Below, one piece after another: positions 1 through 7,780 of a DNA stretch of 42,826 bases. This DNA is from Pseudomonadota bacterium (GTDB lineage: Bacteria > Pseudomonadota > Gammaproteobacteria > Xanthomonadales > Xanthomonadaceae): positions 1 through 42,826 of the forward strand of contig JAFEBX010000001.1 in NCBI GenBank assembly GCA_018242425.1, written 5' to 3'. Within the stretch, counting starts at the first letter, position 1. The number at the start of each line of letters is the position of its first letter. Made by a program: the position numbers and the translations under genes. A model generated the notes under the pieces. That model was not told the origin of the DNA, did not search any database, and saw only the letters and a list, made by a program, of their open reading frames with translations.

Positions 1-69
1 ATTGCGCTAGGCGCAACGGCGTGGCAGGATTCGCTCACCGAGCCCCTCCGGACCGAACCGTCTCCGTAA
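1..69 (+). CDS. C-terminal fragment of an unidentified protein
   Basis: Frame 1 is open from the window edge to a TAA at 67-69, giving 22 residues that end in TEPLRTEPSP. A good intrinsic terminator follows 47 bp later on the same strand, which supports a real gene end rather than a chance open frame. The fragment is too short to assign to a family. It lies beyond the 3' end of ssrA, where island genes are often found, but nothing in it identifies it as an integrase. Confidence 0.3.
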   Translation: MALGATAWQDSLTEPLRTEPSP

Positions 70-116
70 GGTGTGCTTGCCAGGCAATCGTCTGGATAGG
101 CCGGGGGTGCGGACAG

Positions 117-145
117 GGGAGCGATTAGTCGCTCCCTTTGTCTTT
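117..145 (+). terminator. Rho-independent terminator
   Basis: A perfect 8-bp stem (GGGAGCGA / TCGCTCCC, loop TTAG) is followed by TTTGTCTTT. The T-rich side is on the plus strand, so it would end transcription coming from the left edge of the window. The minus-strand DUF3800 gene ends just to the right and gets no T-tract from this hairpin. Confidence 0.65.
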
Positions 146-150
146 CATGG

Positions 151-762
151 CTAGCTGAAATCCCAGATGTTCTCTATCCGGCGATCGAGTAGCTTCAGCC
201 ATTGCCCGTCTTGATAAGCATCAGTTCTTCGTGCCCGGAGTACCGCCCCGGCGCACATATCCGCCAGCTGGATTAGGTTATCTGACTTGGAATCCACAAA
301 TTTCAAGCTTGCGATTTTGCCCCCGGATAACTGGCGTCTTAGATAGGCTTCCAGTTCGCGCCGATATTTGCGGTCGCCGCTACCGTCTAGCTTGATCCTC
401 GCATTGCGAAGCGTATCGCCATCATGCGACATAAGTAGGCGTAAAAAGAAATTATAGAAGCAGTCCGTGTCCTGCTTCAGACGTTCACTGTAAAGCCGAG
501 CTTTTTCGACCGCCAGCACGCGGACGCTGAAGTCTTGGTCGCGAACTGCGGAAAGAATATCGTGGCGGACATGATCAGGTGACTTTGAGAATTTAACTTC
601 GCCGTTGATGCGCAAACGCTGTTTTGATTCACCGATGACTCTGCTTGCACTTTCGGCAGCATCGTTCGAGTCAAAGCGCACCATTGCAACTATGAAGTGG
701 CTACTGGAACCTTTTCCGACCTTGAATCCTGGGTCACCGCTTTCGTCCATTACTACGAGCAC
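151..762 (-). CDS. DUF3800 domain-containing protein
   Basis: The 203-residue product has the DUF3800 hallmarks: an N-terminal DESGDPG at residues 6-12 and a C-terminal SDNLIQLADMCAGA-type segment near residues 158-172. Together these place acidic residues at both ends of what is thought to be an RNase H-like fold. The biochemical function of the family is not settled, but members are frequent on mobile DNA and in defence regions. The start is GTG at 760-762; an ATG four codons later (748-750) directly before DESGD is equally possible. Stretches of the gene that I counted by eye are about half G+C, clearly below the core genes, and it sits just past the 3' end of ssrA. Both facts suggest acquisition by transfer. 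Confidence 0.8.
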   Translation of the reverse strand: MLVVMDESGDPGFKVGKGSSSHFIVAMVRFDSNDAAESASRVIGESKQRLRINGEVKFSKSPDHVRHDILSAVRDQDFSVRVLAVEKARLYSERLKQDTDCFYNFFLRLLMSHDGDTLRNARIKLDGSGDRKYRRELEAYLRRQLSGGKIASLKFVDSKSDNLIQLADMCAGAVLRARRTDAYQDGQWLKLLDRRIENIWDFS

Positions 763-928
763 ACAACCGCCTTCGTCGGGTTAAGCCCCATGAGCAAGGC
801 GACAATTTACCGCAGGAATGCGGGGTTTACCGGATCTGTATCCATAGCCAACCAAGTAGCAATATATGACGAAATCATTTTCCGTACATGCGTCCGTACG
901 GCCAAAATTTCCCAGCGCCAGAAAAGGG
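763..928. other. Low-G+C spacer between DUF3800 gene and ssrA
   Basis: This spacer is A+T-richer than the core genome. I see no credible reading frame or recognisable promoter in it. If an island is integrated at ssrA, this is where the junction would lie, but no second copy of the ssrA 3' end occurs in the visible sequence to define the att sites. Confidence 0.4.
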
Positions 929-929
929 A

Positions 930-953
930 AAACCCCTGTAAAAACAGGGGTTT
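930..953 (-). terminator. ssrA terminator
   Basis: A perfect 10-bp inverted repeat (AAACCCCTGT / ACAGGGGTTT, 4-nt A/T loop) begins 4 nt downstream of the tmRNA CCA end. Read on the minus strand, the hairpin runs into TTTTCCC. Its position directly behind ssrA makes the assignment firm. Confidence 0.85.
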
Positions 954-956
954 AAT

Positions 957-1310
957 TGGTGGAGATGGCGGGAATCGAACCCGCGTCCGAAGGCACTCCA
1001 TGCCCGGCACTACATGCTTAGCCCGGTGTTTGATCTCGGATGATGGCAACACACCGTGCGAGGCACACCATCACCCACACCCGCTTTGATTTCGGAACCT
1101 GCTGACGGGTCGCCACCGGTCCCTATCCCGTGATGATGACCCTACATCCGCGAGCACGGGCACAAGCGGGTTCGGGGCTAGGCCTTAAGCGGCCAGAGCG
1201 TAGACGTCGTCGTTGGCGTCTGAGTTTTTGCAGCTGGATTAACGAGGAAAGCTACCCCCTCGGCATGCGCCAAGCGATTTCGCAACCCCCGTCGAATCCA
1301 GTGCATCCCC
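957..1310 (-). ncRNA. ssrA: Transfer-messenger RNA (tmRNA, 10Sa RNA)
   Basis: This RNA rescues ribosomes stalled on mRNAs without stop codons and tags the nascent peptide for proteolysis, acting with SmpB (encoded at 3534-4052). On the minus strand the 5' end begins GGGGATG and pairs with CATCTCC before the ACCA end, giving a 7-bp acceptor stem with one G-U pair. The T-arm GGTTCGATTCCCGCC is clear, and the conserved 5' block GGATTCGACGGGGGTTGCG is present. The tag frame (1185-1217) encodes ANDDVYALAA followed by TAA; a non-templated alanine precedes it. Length is about 354 nt, normal for one-piece tmRNA. The 3' end is a known hotspot for phage and island integrases. Confidence 0.96.
1185..1217 (-). 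other. tmRNA tag-peptide reading frame
   Basis: The resume codon GCC (1215-1217) begins a frame that reads ANDDVYALAA and ends with TAA at 1185-1187. The LAA C-terminus is the degron recognised by ClpXP/ClpAP in proteobacteria. The middle DDV replaces the ENY-type centre seen in Escherichia coli. Confidence 0.92.
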
Positions 1311-1337
1311 GGGAACCGTTGTCTCGCCGACCGGAGC

Positions 1338-1343
1338 AGTATA
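1338..1343 (-). promoter_or_regulatory. Probable ssrA -10 box
   Basis: TATACT on the minus strand lies 27 nt upstream of the mature tmRNA 5' end, which leaves a short precursor leader for RNase P removal. A matching -35 at 17-bp spacing would fall inside the first codons of the kinase gene (about 1361-1366) and is poor. The two divergent genes therefore share a 48-bp gap and overlapping promoters. Confidence 0.5.
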
Positions 1344-1358
1344 GGGCAGAATCCCTGA

Positions 1359-3527
1359 ATGCCGAATCAGGGCGCTTCCCAGGACAATTTCAACCAGCAC
1401 GCGCCGATATTGTTCGGTGTGCTGGCGGGAATCTGCGCCACCATCATGGTGCTGCTGATCTGGCGCAACGAGCAGACGGTGACCCATCGCGAAACGATGG
1501 CCGAGCTCAACTCGGAGGCCGACCTGGTTGAATCGCTGGTGCGCCAGCGCCTCGATGCCCTGGAACTGATCATGCGTGGCGGTGCCTCGCTGATCGCAGG
1601 CGATACCCAGCCGACCGACGAGGAGTGGCAGAGCTATGTTGCCGGCCTCGATCTCGAACAGCGCTACACGGCGGTGGTTGGCCTTGGCTATGGCCCCTAT
1701 ATCGACCGCGTCGACCTGATGCGTTTCCAGCAGGACTGGAAGCAACGCACCGGCGAGATGATCAACATCCAGCCATGGGGGCTTCGCCCGGAATACGCGC
1801 CCGTCATCTATCTCGCGCCGGCCTCCCGGGGGACGCGATCGCTGATCGGTCGCGACATGTACATCGAGGCGACGCGCCGCGATGCCATGCAGCGGGCGAT
1901 GGAGAGCGGTCGCCCGTGGCTTTCCGGTCCCGTCGAACTGTTCCTCGACAGCGGTGGCTCAAGCGTGCGCAGCTTGATTTTCTACACGCCTGTCTATCGC
2001 GGCGGCGAGCATCCCGTCACGGTCGCCGCCCGTCGGGCGGGCATGCTCGGCTGGGTATACATCCCGTTCCGCATGCCGAAATTCATCGACATGACGTTGA
2101 AGTCGGTGAAGCGCAAATTGAAATTGAGGATCAGCGATGCGACGGCCGCGAGCAATGTCGTGATGCTGGCAGAGGATCCGGGCCTGGCGGGCAAGGCTTT
2201 TCGTGGTCCGATCGCACGCAATATCCCCATTTATGGCCGGGTGCTGCGGCTCGAATTCTTCGGCGACGACGACGCCGGCAGCGAACGCAGCCAATGGGTG
2301 CTGTGGTCGGGCCTGCCGCTCGCGCTCGCGACAGGATTGATCGCGTTCCTGCTGGCGCGGACGCAGGCGCGGGCGCACGTGCTGGCGCGCGACATGACGC
2401 GCGCGCACGCGCGCAGCGAAGCCTTGTTCCGCAGTGCGATGGTGCATTCGGGCATCGGCATGGCATTGCTCGACGACAAGGGCGACATCGTCGAGGTCAA
2501 TCCGGCGTTCACCCGCCTGTTCGAACGCGACATCGGGGCATTGCACGGAACGCATTTCGCGTCACTTCTCGATCATGGCAGCGTGGGCCTGGTGGAGCAG
2601 GGCGAGGAGGACGGAATGCGCATGGAAATCCGTCGATTTGCCCGCAGGAATGGCGAGCTGCGGCATGTTTCGCTGGTATACGGGCAGATTCCGCACAGGG
2701 ACGGCGTCGACATCAGCCTGCTGGTGCAGGCCGAAGACATTTCCGACCGTGTCCGCAGCGAAGCGCGCATCCGCGCGCTCAATCGCACCCTCGAGTTGCG
2801 CGTTGATGCCCGCACCCGCGAGCTCAGTGAAGCCAACCAGCAGCTTGAAACCTTCGCCTACAGCGTGTCGCATGACCTGCGCGCACCACTGCGCGCGATC
2901 GATGGTTTCAGTCGCCTGCTGTCCGAACGCCATGCCGCGGCGCTGGACGAGGCCGCGCAGGGATATCTTTCGCGGATCCGCGAGGGCGCGCATCGGATGG
3001 ATGACCTGATCGGCGCAATCCTGACGATTTCCCGCGTCAGCCGCGGCGAATTGCAGCACCAGCCGATCGATCTCTCGGCGTTGGCGCGCGAGGTGGTCGA
3101 CGAACTTGCTGCCAGCGATCCACAGCGCGTGGTCGAGGTCGAGATTGCGCCGGGATTGCGCGCAGATGGCGATGCGTCATTGGTACGGACGTTGATGCAG
3201 AACCTGATCGGCAACGCCTGGAAATTCACCCGGGAGCGCGATGTCGCGCATATCCGTTTCGGACGTGATGCCGACGGGCGCTATTTCGTCGAAGACGACG
3301 GCGTCGGTTTCGATCCCGCTTATGCCGGCAAATTGTTCCAGCCGTTCCAGCGCCTGCATTCGGAGTCGGAATTCGTCGGCTACGGCATCGGCCTTGCCAC
3401 GGTGCGGCGCATCGTCGAGCGCCACGGCGGCACCATGCAGGCGTGGGGCAAGGTCGGCCACGGTGCGCATTTCACCTTCACGCTGCCCGGCGTCCTTCGC
3501 GAAAACGACGACGAGCACCAGGCCTGA
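1359..3527 (+). CDS. CHASE-PAS hybrid-free sensor histidine kinase
   Basis: This 722-residue membrane sensor kinase has a transmembrane helix near residues 16-35 and a periplasmic CHASE domain (about 70-250), a domain that senses small ligands in other receptors. A second helix (about 313-335) is followed by a PAS domain (about 350-475). The kinase core has the H-box SVSHDLRAPLRAI with the phospho-accepting His505, the N-box QNLIGNAWKF, G1 EDDGVGFD and G2 GYGIGLATV. The H-box is of the phytochrome-like type. There is no receiver domain and no response regulator gene next to it, so it is an orphan kinase in this window. It lies between ssrA and smpB, which are transcribed towards the other strand. 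The start is ATG at 1359; no strong ribosome-binding site precedes it. Confidence 0.85.
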   Translation: MPNQGASQDNFNQHAPILFGVLAGICATIMVLLIWRNEQTVTHRETMAELNSEADLVESLVRQRLDALELIMRGGASLIAGDTQPTDEEWQSYVAGLDLEQRYTAVVGLGYGPYIDRVDLMRFQQDWKQRTGEMINIQPWGLRPEYAPVIYLAPASRGTRSLIGRDMYIEATRRDAMQRAMESGRPWLSGPVELFLDSGGSSVRSLIFYTPVYRGGEHPVTVAARRAGMLGWVYIPFRMPKFIDMTLKSVKRKLKLRISDATAASNVVMLAEDPGLAGKAFRGPIARNIPIYGRVLRLEFFGDDDAGSERSQWVLWSGLPLALATGLIAFLLARTQARAHVLARDMTRAHARSEALFRSAMVHSGIGMALLDDKGDIVEVNPAFTRLFERDIGALHGTHFASLLDHGSVGLVEQGEEDGMRMEIRRFARRNGELRHVSLVYGQIPHRDGVDISLLVQAEDISDRVRSEARIRALNRTLELRVDARTRELSEANQQLETFAYSVSHDLRAPLRAIDGFSRLLSERHAAALDEAAQGYLSRIREGAHRMDDLIGAILTISRVSRGELQHQPIDLSALAREVVDELAASDPQRVVEVEIAPGLRADGDASLVRTLMQNLIGNAWKFTRERDVAHIRFGRDADGRYFVEDDGVGFDPAYAGKLFQPFQRLHSESEFVGYGIGLATVRRIVERHGGTMQAWGKVGHGAHFTFTLPGVLRENDDEHQA

Positions 3528-3539
3528 GCAGCCTCAGGC
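3522..3539. terminator. Small shared hairpin at the kinase/smpB convergence
   Basis: GCCTGAG-CAGC-CTCAGGC is a perfect 7-bp stem that contains the stop codons of both convergent genes (TGA at 3525-3527 on plus, TGA at 3534-3536 on minus). Only a weak T-rich stretch follows on the plus strand, so it may serve as a weak two-way terminator. Confidence 0.4.
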
Positions 3540-4052
3540 GTCCTTGTTGTGCCGGCGCAAGAGGCGCTGCTTCTCGCGATTCCAGTCGCGCTCCTTGCTG
3601 GCCTCGCGCTTGTCGTGGGTCTGCTTGCCGCGTGCCAGGGCGATTTCCAGCTTGACCTTGTTGCCTTTCCAGTACAGCGCGGTGGGCACGAGGGTGTAAC
3701 CGTCGCGCTGGACGCGGCCGACCAGCTGGTCGATCTCCTGGCGATGCAGCAGCAGCTTGCGGTCGCGGCGATCGTTGGCGATCACGTGGGTGGATGCCTG
3801 GATCAGCGGGGTGATCTGCGCCCCGACGAGGAAGATTTCGCCATGGTTGACCAGTGCATAACCGTCGCCGATGTTGGCGCGTCCGGCGCGGATCGCCTTC
3901 AGCTCCCAGCCCTGCAGGGCAAGACCCGCCTCGACGCGCTGTTCAAGGTGGTATTCATGGCGCGCGCGCTTGTTCAGCGCGATGGTGCCGCCGTTTGCCT
4001 TATCCTTTCCGCCTTTCCCGGGCGATTTCTTGTTGTCCGCAGCCTTGCTCAT
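3534..4052 (-). CDS. smpB: SsrA-binding protein SmpB
   Basis: SmpB binds tmRNA and delivers it to stalled ribosomes, so it is the partner of the ssrA RNA found 2.2 kb away. The 172-residue product has the conserved core beginning [15 protein letters not shown], then [14 protein letters not shown], and the basic C-terminal tail [12 protein letters not shown]...RRHNKDA that occupies the empty mRNA channel. It is slightly longer than usual because of a lysine-rich N-terminal extension of about 25 residues. The ATG at 4052 is the only start near the conserved core. It lies 12 bp from the divergent ratA start, and TACAAT (4064-4059 on the minus strand) ends 6 nt before the ATG, so the transcript may be leaderless. 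Confidence 0.96.
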   Translation of the reverse strand: MSKAADNKKSPGKGGKDKANGGTIALNKRARHEYHLEQRVEAGLALQGWELKAIRAGRANIGDGYALVNHGEIFLVGAQITPLIQASTHVIANDRRDRKLLLHRQEIDQLVGRVQRDGYTLVPTALYWKGNKVKLEIALARGKQTHDKREASKERDWNREKQRLLRRHNKDA

Positions 4053-4064
4053 GCGGATATTGTA

Positions 4065-4502
4065 ATGACCACCATCATCGAACGCAGCGCCCTCGTGGCA
4101 CATTCCGCCGAGACCATGTTCGACCTGGTCGATGCCGCGGAACGTTATCCCGAACGTTTCGGCTGGTGCCAGGCCGCCGACGTCGAACGGATGGATGGGG
4201 GGTGCTATGTCGCGCGCCTCGATGTCGGCCTCGGCCGCTTCAAGACCTGGTTCAAGACCGAGAACACCAGCGAACGCCCGCTGCGGATCGACATGCGCCT
4301 GGTCGACGGTCCGTTCAAGACCCTGGAAGGCCACTGGCGCTTCACCGCGCTCGATGTCCATGCCTGCAAGGTGGCGCTGGAATTGAAGTTCGAACCGGCG
4401 TCGTCGCTGCTGGGGCCGGTGCTGGCGCTGGGCCTGCAAAGCCTGGCCGATCGCATGGTCGATGATTTCATCCGCGTCGCCAACAAGGCGGGATTGCCGT
4501 GA
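4065..4502 (+). CDS. ratA: Ribosome association toxin RatA (START-like fold)
   Basis: The product is 145 residues of the polyketide cyclase/START-like family, starting [11 protein letters not shown] and carrying the YPERFGWC and [10 protein letters not shown] segments typical of the RatA/PasT group. In Escherichia coli this protein binds free 50S subunits and hinders 70S formation; homologues are also linked to ubiquinone binding (Coq10-like). The ATG at 4065 was chosen because the family alignment begins here, although the frame stays open further upstream across smpB. The stop overlaps the start of the rnfH-like gene, so the two are translationally coupled. Divergence from smpB with a 12-bp gap is common in gammaproteobacteria. 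Confidence 0.92.
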   Translation: MTTIIERSALVAHSAETMFDLVDAAERYPERFGWCQAADVERMDGGCYVARLDVGLGRFKTWFKTENTSERPLRIDMRLVDGPFKTLEGHWRFTALDVHACKVALELKFEPASSLLGPVLALGLQSLADRMVDDFIRVANKAGLP

Positions 4503-4789
4503 TGGCAGGCGCCATCAGGGTTGAAGTGGTCGCGGCGTGGCCGCACCGTTGCGAGCGCAAGCAGGTGGAATTGCCCGCGGGCGCGAATGCACAGGATGCG
4601 ATCGCCGCCGCGGGATTCGCGTCACTGGCGGAAATCGCCGGGATCGCGGTATTCGGCCAGCGGGTGACGCCGCGCCATCCGCTCGCCGATGGCGATCGTG
4701 TCGAGTTGTTGCGTGGATTGAAGATCGATCCCAAGGCCGCGCGACGTGCGCGTGCCCAGGTCCAGCGCGAGCGCCGCGGCGCCCGCTGA
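4502..4789 (+). CDS. rnfH: RnfH/RatB family ubiquitin-like protein
   Basis: This 95-residue beta-grasp protein (UPF0125) has [21 protein letters not shown] at the N-terminus and the family signature VFGQRV...[20 protein letters not shown]. Function is not established; the gene is nearly always the downstream partner of ratA (ratAB). ATG at 4502-4504 overlaps the ratA stop in a TGATG arrangement; a GTG one codon earlier (4499) is an alternative. The C-terminus is strongly basic ([16 protein letters not shown]). Confidence 0.88.
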   Translation: MAGAIRVEVVAAWPHRCERKQVELPAGANAQDAIAAAGFASLAEIAGIAVFGQRVTPRHPLADGDRVELLRGLKIDPKAARRARAQVQRERRGAR

Positions 4790-4793
4790 GGGC

Positions 4794-5204
4794 TTATTCG
4801 CCGCTATCGCTGCTGTCGCCGCCGCCGTTCTTCTTCTTGTCCTTGCGCAGGTTGGGGCCAAAGCGCTTGATGGAATCCTTGGCCAGCTGCTCGTCCTGCT
4901 CGGCGAAATAGTTGCCGTCCCACTTGGTGACCAGGTCATTCTCGAAGTAGACCGAGAAGTTCCTGATCTGGGTCTTGCCGGTACGGCCGACGCGCTCGGT
5001 GCTGGTGTAGTCCCAGCGGCTGTGGTGGAACGGGTCCTGGATCGAAGGCAGGCCCAGCAGTTCCGCGACCTGGTCCTTGGTCATGCCGGCCTGCAATTGC
5101 TCGACCTTGGTCTTTTCCATCAGGTTGCCCTGATAGACGGGCTGGCGATAGAAACAGCCGGTCAGGGCGATGGCGGCGATGCAGGCGAGCAGGAATGTGC
5201 GCAT
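4794..5204 (-). CDS. bamE: Outer membrane assembly lipoprotein BamE (OmlA)
   Basis: BamE is a non-essential lipoprotein of the BAM complex that inserts beta-barrel proteins into the outer membrane. The 136-residue form starts MRTFLLACIAAIALTGC, a lipoprotein signal with lipobox LTGC and lipidated Cys17, followed by the conserved YQGN motif and the SmpA/OmlA domain (about 30-105). The acidic, glycine-rich tail is species-specific. A GTG six codons upstream (5222) is possible but would disturb the signal peptide. The gene is divergent from fur with a 113-bp gap, an arrangement known as omlA-fur in Pseudomonas and Xanthomonas. It converges with rnfH 4 bp away. Confidence 0.93.
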   Translation of the reverse strand: MRTFLLACIAAIALTGCFYRQPVYQGNLMEKTKVEQLQAGMTKDQVAELLGLPSIQDPFHHSRWDYTSTERVGRTGKTQIRNFSVYFENDLVTKWDGNYFAEQDEQLAKDSIKRFGPNLRKDKKKNGGGDSSDSGE

Positions 5205-5307
5205 GTGAACGGGCGGTGTCACGAATTTCAGGGATGATACACGTCCCGCCCAGTCGTCGCCCCGCGCCGGCAGGCGGCGGTTCAGCCACTGGTCGTTGTC
5301 AGAGTTT

Positions 5308-5312
5308 GGAGA
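5308..5312 (+). promoter_or_regulatory. fur ribosome-binding site
   Basis: GGAGA lies 5 nt before the ATG at 5318 and fixes the fur start, since the frame stays open upstream to 5195. Confidence 0.7.
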
Positions 5313-5317
5313 ATGTG

Positions 5318-5716
5318 ATGGAAACCCGCGATCTGCGCAGCCTGGGCTTCAAGGTCACCCAGCCGCGCCTGCGCGTGCTCGAGTTGCTGGAGCGCGCCAA
5401 GCCGCGCCACATGACGGCGGAAGAGATCTATCGCGCGTTGCTGGAAGGCGGCGAAGACGTCGGCCTGGCGACGGTGTATCGCGTGCTGACCCAGTTCGAG
5501 ACCGCAGGGCTGGTGCTGAAGCACAATTTCGAGGGTGGCCACGCGGTGTACGAGCTCGATCGCGGCACCCACCACGACCACATGGTGGACGTGGAGACCG
5601 GCAAGATCATCGAGTTCACCTCACCGGAAATCGAAGCGTTGCAGCGCGAGATCGCGGCGAAGCACGGCTATGCGCTGGAAGACCACGCGCTGGTGCTGTA
5701 CGTGAGGAAGAAGTAG
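5318..5716 (+). CDS. fur: Ferric uptake regulator Fur
   Basis: Fur is a metal-dependent repressor of iron acquisition genes. The 132-residue protein has the winged-helix DNA-binding domain (TQPRLRVLELLE... LATVYRVLTQFETAGL, residues 14-65) and the dimerisation/metal domain with KHNFEGGHAVYEL and HHDHM (85-89). The structural-zinc CxxC pair of Escherichia coli Fur is replaced by Asp91 and Thr94 (HHDHMVDVETGK); there is no cysteine at all. Xanthomonas Fur shares this state, so it is lineage-typical and not a defect. It is transcribed divergently from bamE. Confidence 0.95.
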   Translation: METRDLRSLGFKVTQPRLRVLELLERAKPRHMTAEEIYRALLEGGEDVGLATVYRVLTQFETAGLVLKHNFEGGHAVYELDRGTHHDHMVDVETGKIIEFTSPEIEALQREIAAKHGYALEDHALVLYVRKK

Positions 5717-5766
5717 GCGTCACGCACGCGCTGTCTCAGCGGATAGCCAGCTCCGGTGCGCGGGAC

Positions 5767-5815
5767 GCCAGCAAGTACGTCCATGTATGGCTCGTGCTCG
5801 CCATCCATGGCTCGC
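5767..5815 (-). repeat. Degenerate inverted copy of the interspersed repeat
   Basis: On the plus strand this reads ACGCCAGCAAGTACGTCCATG and onward through TATGGCTCG and CCATCCATGG, which is the reverse complement of the 5925 element with several changes. The hairpin arms around CCATCCATGG differ from the CCGCCGCAT arms of the canonical copy, so it is a diverged or sub-family member. Confidence 0.65.
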
Positions 5816-5924
5816 AACGCCCGCGCCCCGGACTGGCGCACCCGCTGCCGCGCGCGTGTTGTTGCTTTTGAGAGAGCGCGAAAAACCGCCACCGGCGGCG
5901 CCGTGCGGTTCGTCCGCTGTGGCC

Positions 5925-5985
5925 GACCGTTCCGCCGCATGGATGCGGCGGACGAGCCTACATGGACGTATTCACGGCGTGTCGG
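5925..5985 (+). repeat. Interspersed palindromic repeat, copy A
   Basis: The first 46 bases (5925-5970) are identical to 34315-34360, and similarity continues through GGCGTGTCG. The core CCGCCGCAT-GG-ATGCGGCGG forms a strong hairpin and is followed by ACGAGCCTACATGGACGTA. Short GC-rich hairpin repeats of this style are common between genes in Lysobacterales and resemble REP elements moved by RAYT transposases. Confidence 0.8.
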
Positions 5986-6057
5986 CCACTGCGGATAACC
6001 GCTAAAGGCGCAGAGCCGGGCGAAACGCTTTCGCGATCCACATGCCAAGCGCGTGCG

Positions 6058-7734
6058 TCAGTCGGTCGCGGCATCTTCCAGCAGCTTGCGAGCCGCGCCG
6101 CGCGCTTCCTTGCTGACCGTCGTGCCGCCGAGCAGGCGCGCGAGTTCCTCGGTGCGGCCCTGCGCGTCCAGCGTGTCGAGCGCACTCTGGGTGATGCCCG
6201 AATCCGCCGACTTGCTGACGCGATAGTGCTGGTGGCCGTGGGCGGCGACCTGCGGCAAATGCGTCACGCACATCACCTGGCAGCGCTTGCCGAGCTGGCG
6301 CAGCAGGCGCCCGACCACTGCCGCGACCGGGCCGCTGATGCCGCTGTCGACTTCGTCGAACACCATCGTCGGCACGCCATCGCCGTCGAGTGCGGCGACT
6401 TCGATTGCTAGCGCAATCCGCGACAGTTCGCCGCCCGATGCGACCTTGCGCAATGCGCGCGGCGGTTGGTCGGGATTGGCGGTGACGAGGAATTCCACGC
6501 GTTCGGCGCCGTGCGGATCCGGCGTGCTGCCGGGCTGCGACTCGAGATCGATCTTGAGCAGGCCACCGGCCATCCCGAGCTCGCCCATCAGGCGGCTGAC
6601 CTCATCCCCGAGTGATTTCGCTGTGGCCTGTCGTGCTGCGGTCAGGGCTGTCGCAGCCTGTCGCCAGCCGGTTTCAGCCAGCGCCATCTCGCGATCGAGT
6701 TCCTCCAGGCGCTGGTCGGCATGTTCCAGCCCGGCCAGTTCGTCGCGGATGCGTTCGCGCACGTCGATCAGTGCTTCGGGGGCGACGCGGTGCTTGCGGC
6801 CGAGGTCGTGCAGGCGCGCGAGCTGGCGATCGAGCTGCTCGAAGGCAGCGGGGTCGAGCTGGCTGTCGTCGCGGATGCGGTCGAGCAGGGCGGCCGCCTC
6901 GTCGAGCTGGATCCCTGCGGCATCAAGCATCGCGTCGACATCGGCGAGGCGCGGTTCGTCGCCGATCACCCGGGCCAGGGCGCTGCGGGCAGCGTGGACC
7001 TGCGCCAGCGCGCCTTCGGCCTCGTCATCACCCAGCACGCGGCTGCTGGCCGCGCTGGTGGCTTCCAGCAAGGCGGCGCTGTTGGCGTACCGGCGATGGC
7101 GGGTGGCGAGATCGGCGACGGCTTCGGGCTCGAGGGGATCGCGTTCGAGTTCCTGCAGCTGATGCTGGAGCAGGGCGACGCGATCGGCGACATCGCCGCG
7201 CGCGGTCAGGACTTCGCGTTCGCGCTGGAGTTTGCGCCAGACGCCGGCGGCATTCGCGACATTCGCCAGCAGGACGTCGTGCCTGCCGACGTTGTCGAGC
7301 AGGGCGAGTTGCGCCGGTTTGGACAACAGGGATTGGTGGGCATGCTGGCCATGGATCTCGACCAGCAATCCGGCGAGCTCGGTCAATTGCGCAAGCGTCA
7401 CCGCGCGGCCGTTGATCCATGCCCGCGATCCGCCATCTGCGCGCAGCACGCGGCGCAACAGGCAGGCATCGCCGTCGTCCAGTTCCTGATCGCGCAACCA
7501 GTTTCGCGCGGCGGCGGCATCGCCGACGGCGAATTCGGCCTGCAGTTCGGCGCGTTCGCTGCCGTGGCGCACCATCGCGGCATCGGCGCGTTCGCCCGAG
7601 AGGAAGCCCAGGGCATCGACCAGCAGGGATTTGCCGGCGCCGGTTTCGCCGGAAATGACGGTCATTCCGCCCTCGAATTCGAGTTCGGTGGCGGTGATGA
7701 CGGCGAAGTCGCGGATGGTCAGGCGCTGCAGCAT
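6058..7734 (-). CDS. recN: DNA repair protein RecN
   Basis: RecN is an SMC-like ATPase acting early in double-strand-break repair. The 558-residue product begins MLQRLTIRDFAVI, has Walker A GETGAGKS at 29-36, GQHAHQSLL soon after, a long coiled-coil middle, and the C-terminal signature SGGELSRIALAIE followed by Walker B MVFDEVDSGISG (about 455-467) and the CVTHLPQVAAHG segment. Length matches the family. ATG at 7734 is preceded by TAGAAT ending 7 nt upstream, suggesting a leaderless transcript. It is divergent from hrcA. I did not find a clear LexA box. Confidence 0.96.
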   Translation of the reverse strand: MLQRLTIRDFAVITATELEFEGGMTVISGETGAGKSLLVDALGFLSGERADAAMVRHGSERAELQAEFAVGDAAAARNWLRDQELDDGDACLLRRVLRADGGSRAWINGRAVTLAQLTELAGLLVEIHGQHAHQSLLSKPAQLALLDNVGRHDVLLANVANAAGVWRKLQREREVLTARGDVADRVALLQHQLQELERDPLEPEAVADLATRHRRYANSAALLEATSAASSRVLGDDEAEGALAQVHAARSALARVIGDEPRLADVDAMLDAAGIQLDEAAALLDRIRDDSQLDPAAFEQLDRQLARLHDLGRKHRVAPEALIDVRERIRDELAGLEHADQRLEELDREMALAETGWRQAATALTAARQATAKSLGDEVSRLMGELGMAGGLLKIDLESQPGSTPDPHGAERVEFLVTANPDQPPRALRKVASGGELSRIALAIEVAALDGDGVPTMVFDEVDSGISGPVAAVVGRLLRQLGKRCQVMCVTHLPQVAAHGHQHYRVSKSADSGITQSALDTLDAQGRTEELARLLGGTTVSKEARGAARKLLEDAATD

Positions 7735-7741
7735 GGCGTCG

Positions 7742-7747
7742 ATTCTA
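7742..7747 (-). promoter_or_regulatory. Candidate recN -10 box
   Basis: TAGAAT on the minus strand ends 7 nt before the recN ATG, which would place the transcript start at or next to the A of the ATG. The -35 region at 17-18 bp is weak. Confidence 0.4.
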
Positions 7748-7780
7748 GGGGCAGTCGTCGCATTCGCCGAGACCGGACGG

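Larger units (their letters stand above)
5717..6057. other. Intergenic region carrying interspersed repeats
   Basis: This 341-bp stretch between fur and recN holds no credible gene. It contains a degenerate inverted copy (5767-5815) and a canonical copy (5925-5985) of a repeat that recurs at 34315. The two copies face each other about 110 bp apart, resembling the paired REP/BIME layout. The short open frames through it differ in every reading and have no family resemblance. Confidence 0.7.

Noticed and set aside
5756..6048. Several small open frames in the fur-recN gap
   Set aside because: They run through the interspersed repeats in several frames on both strands. The same residues appear in the 34315 copy simply because the DNA repeats.
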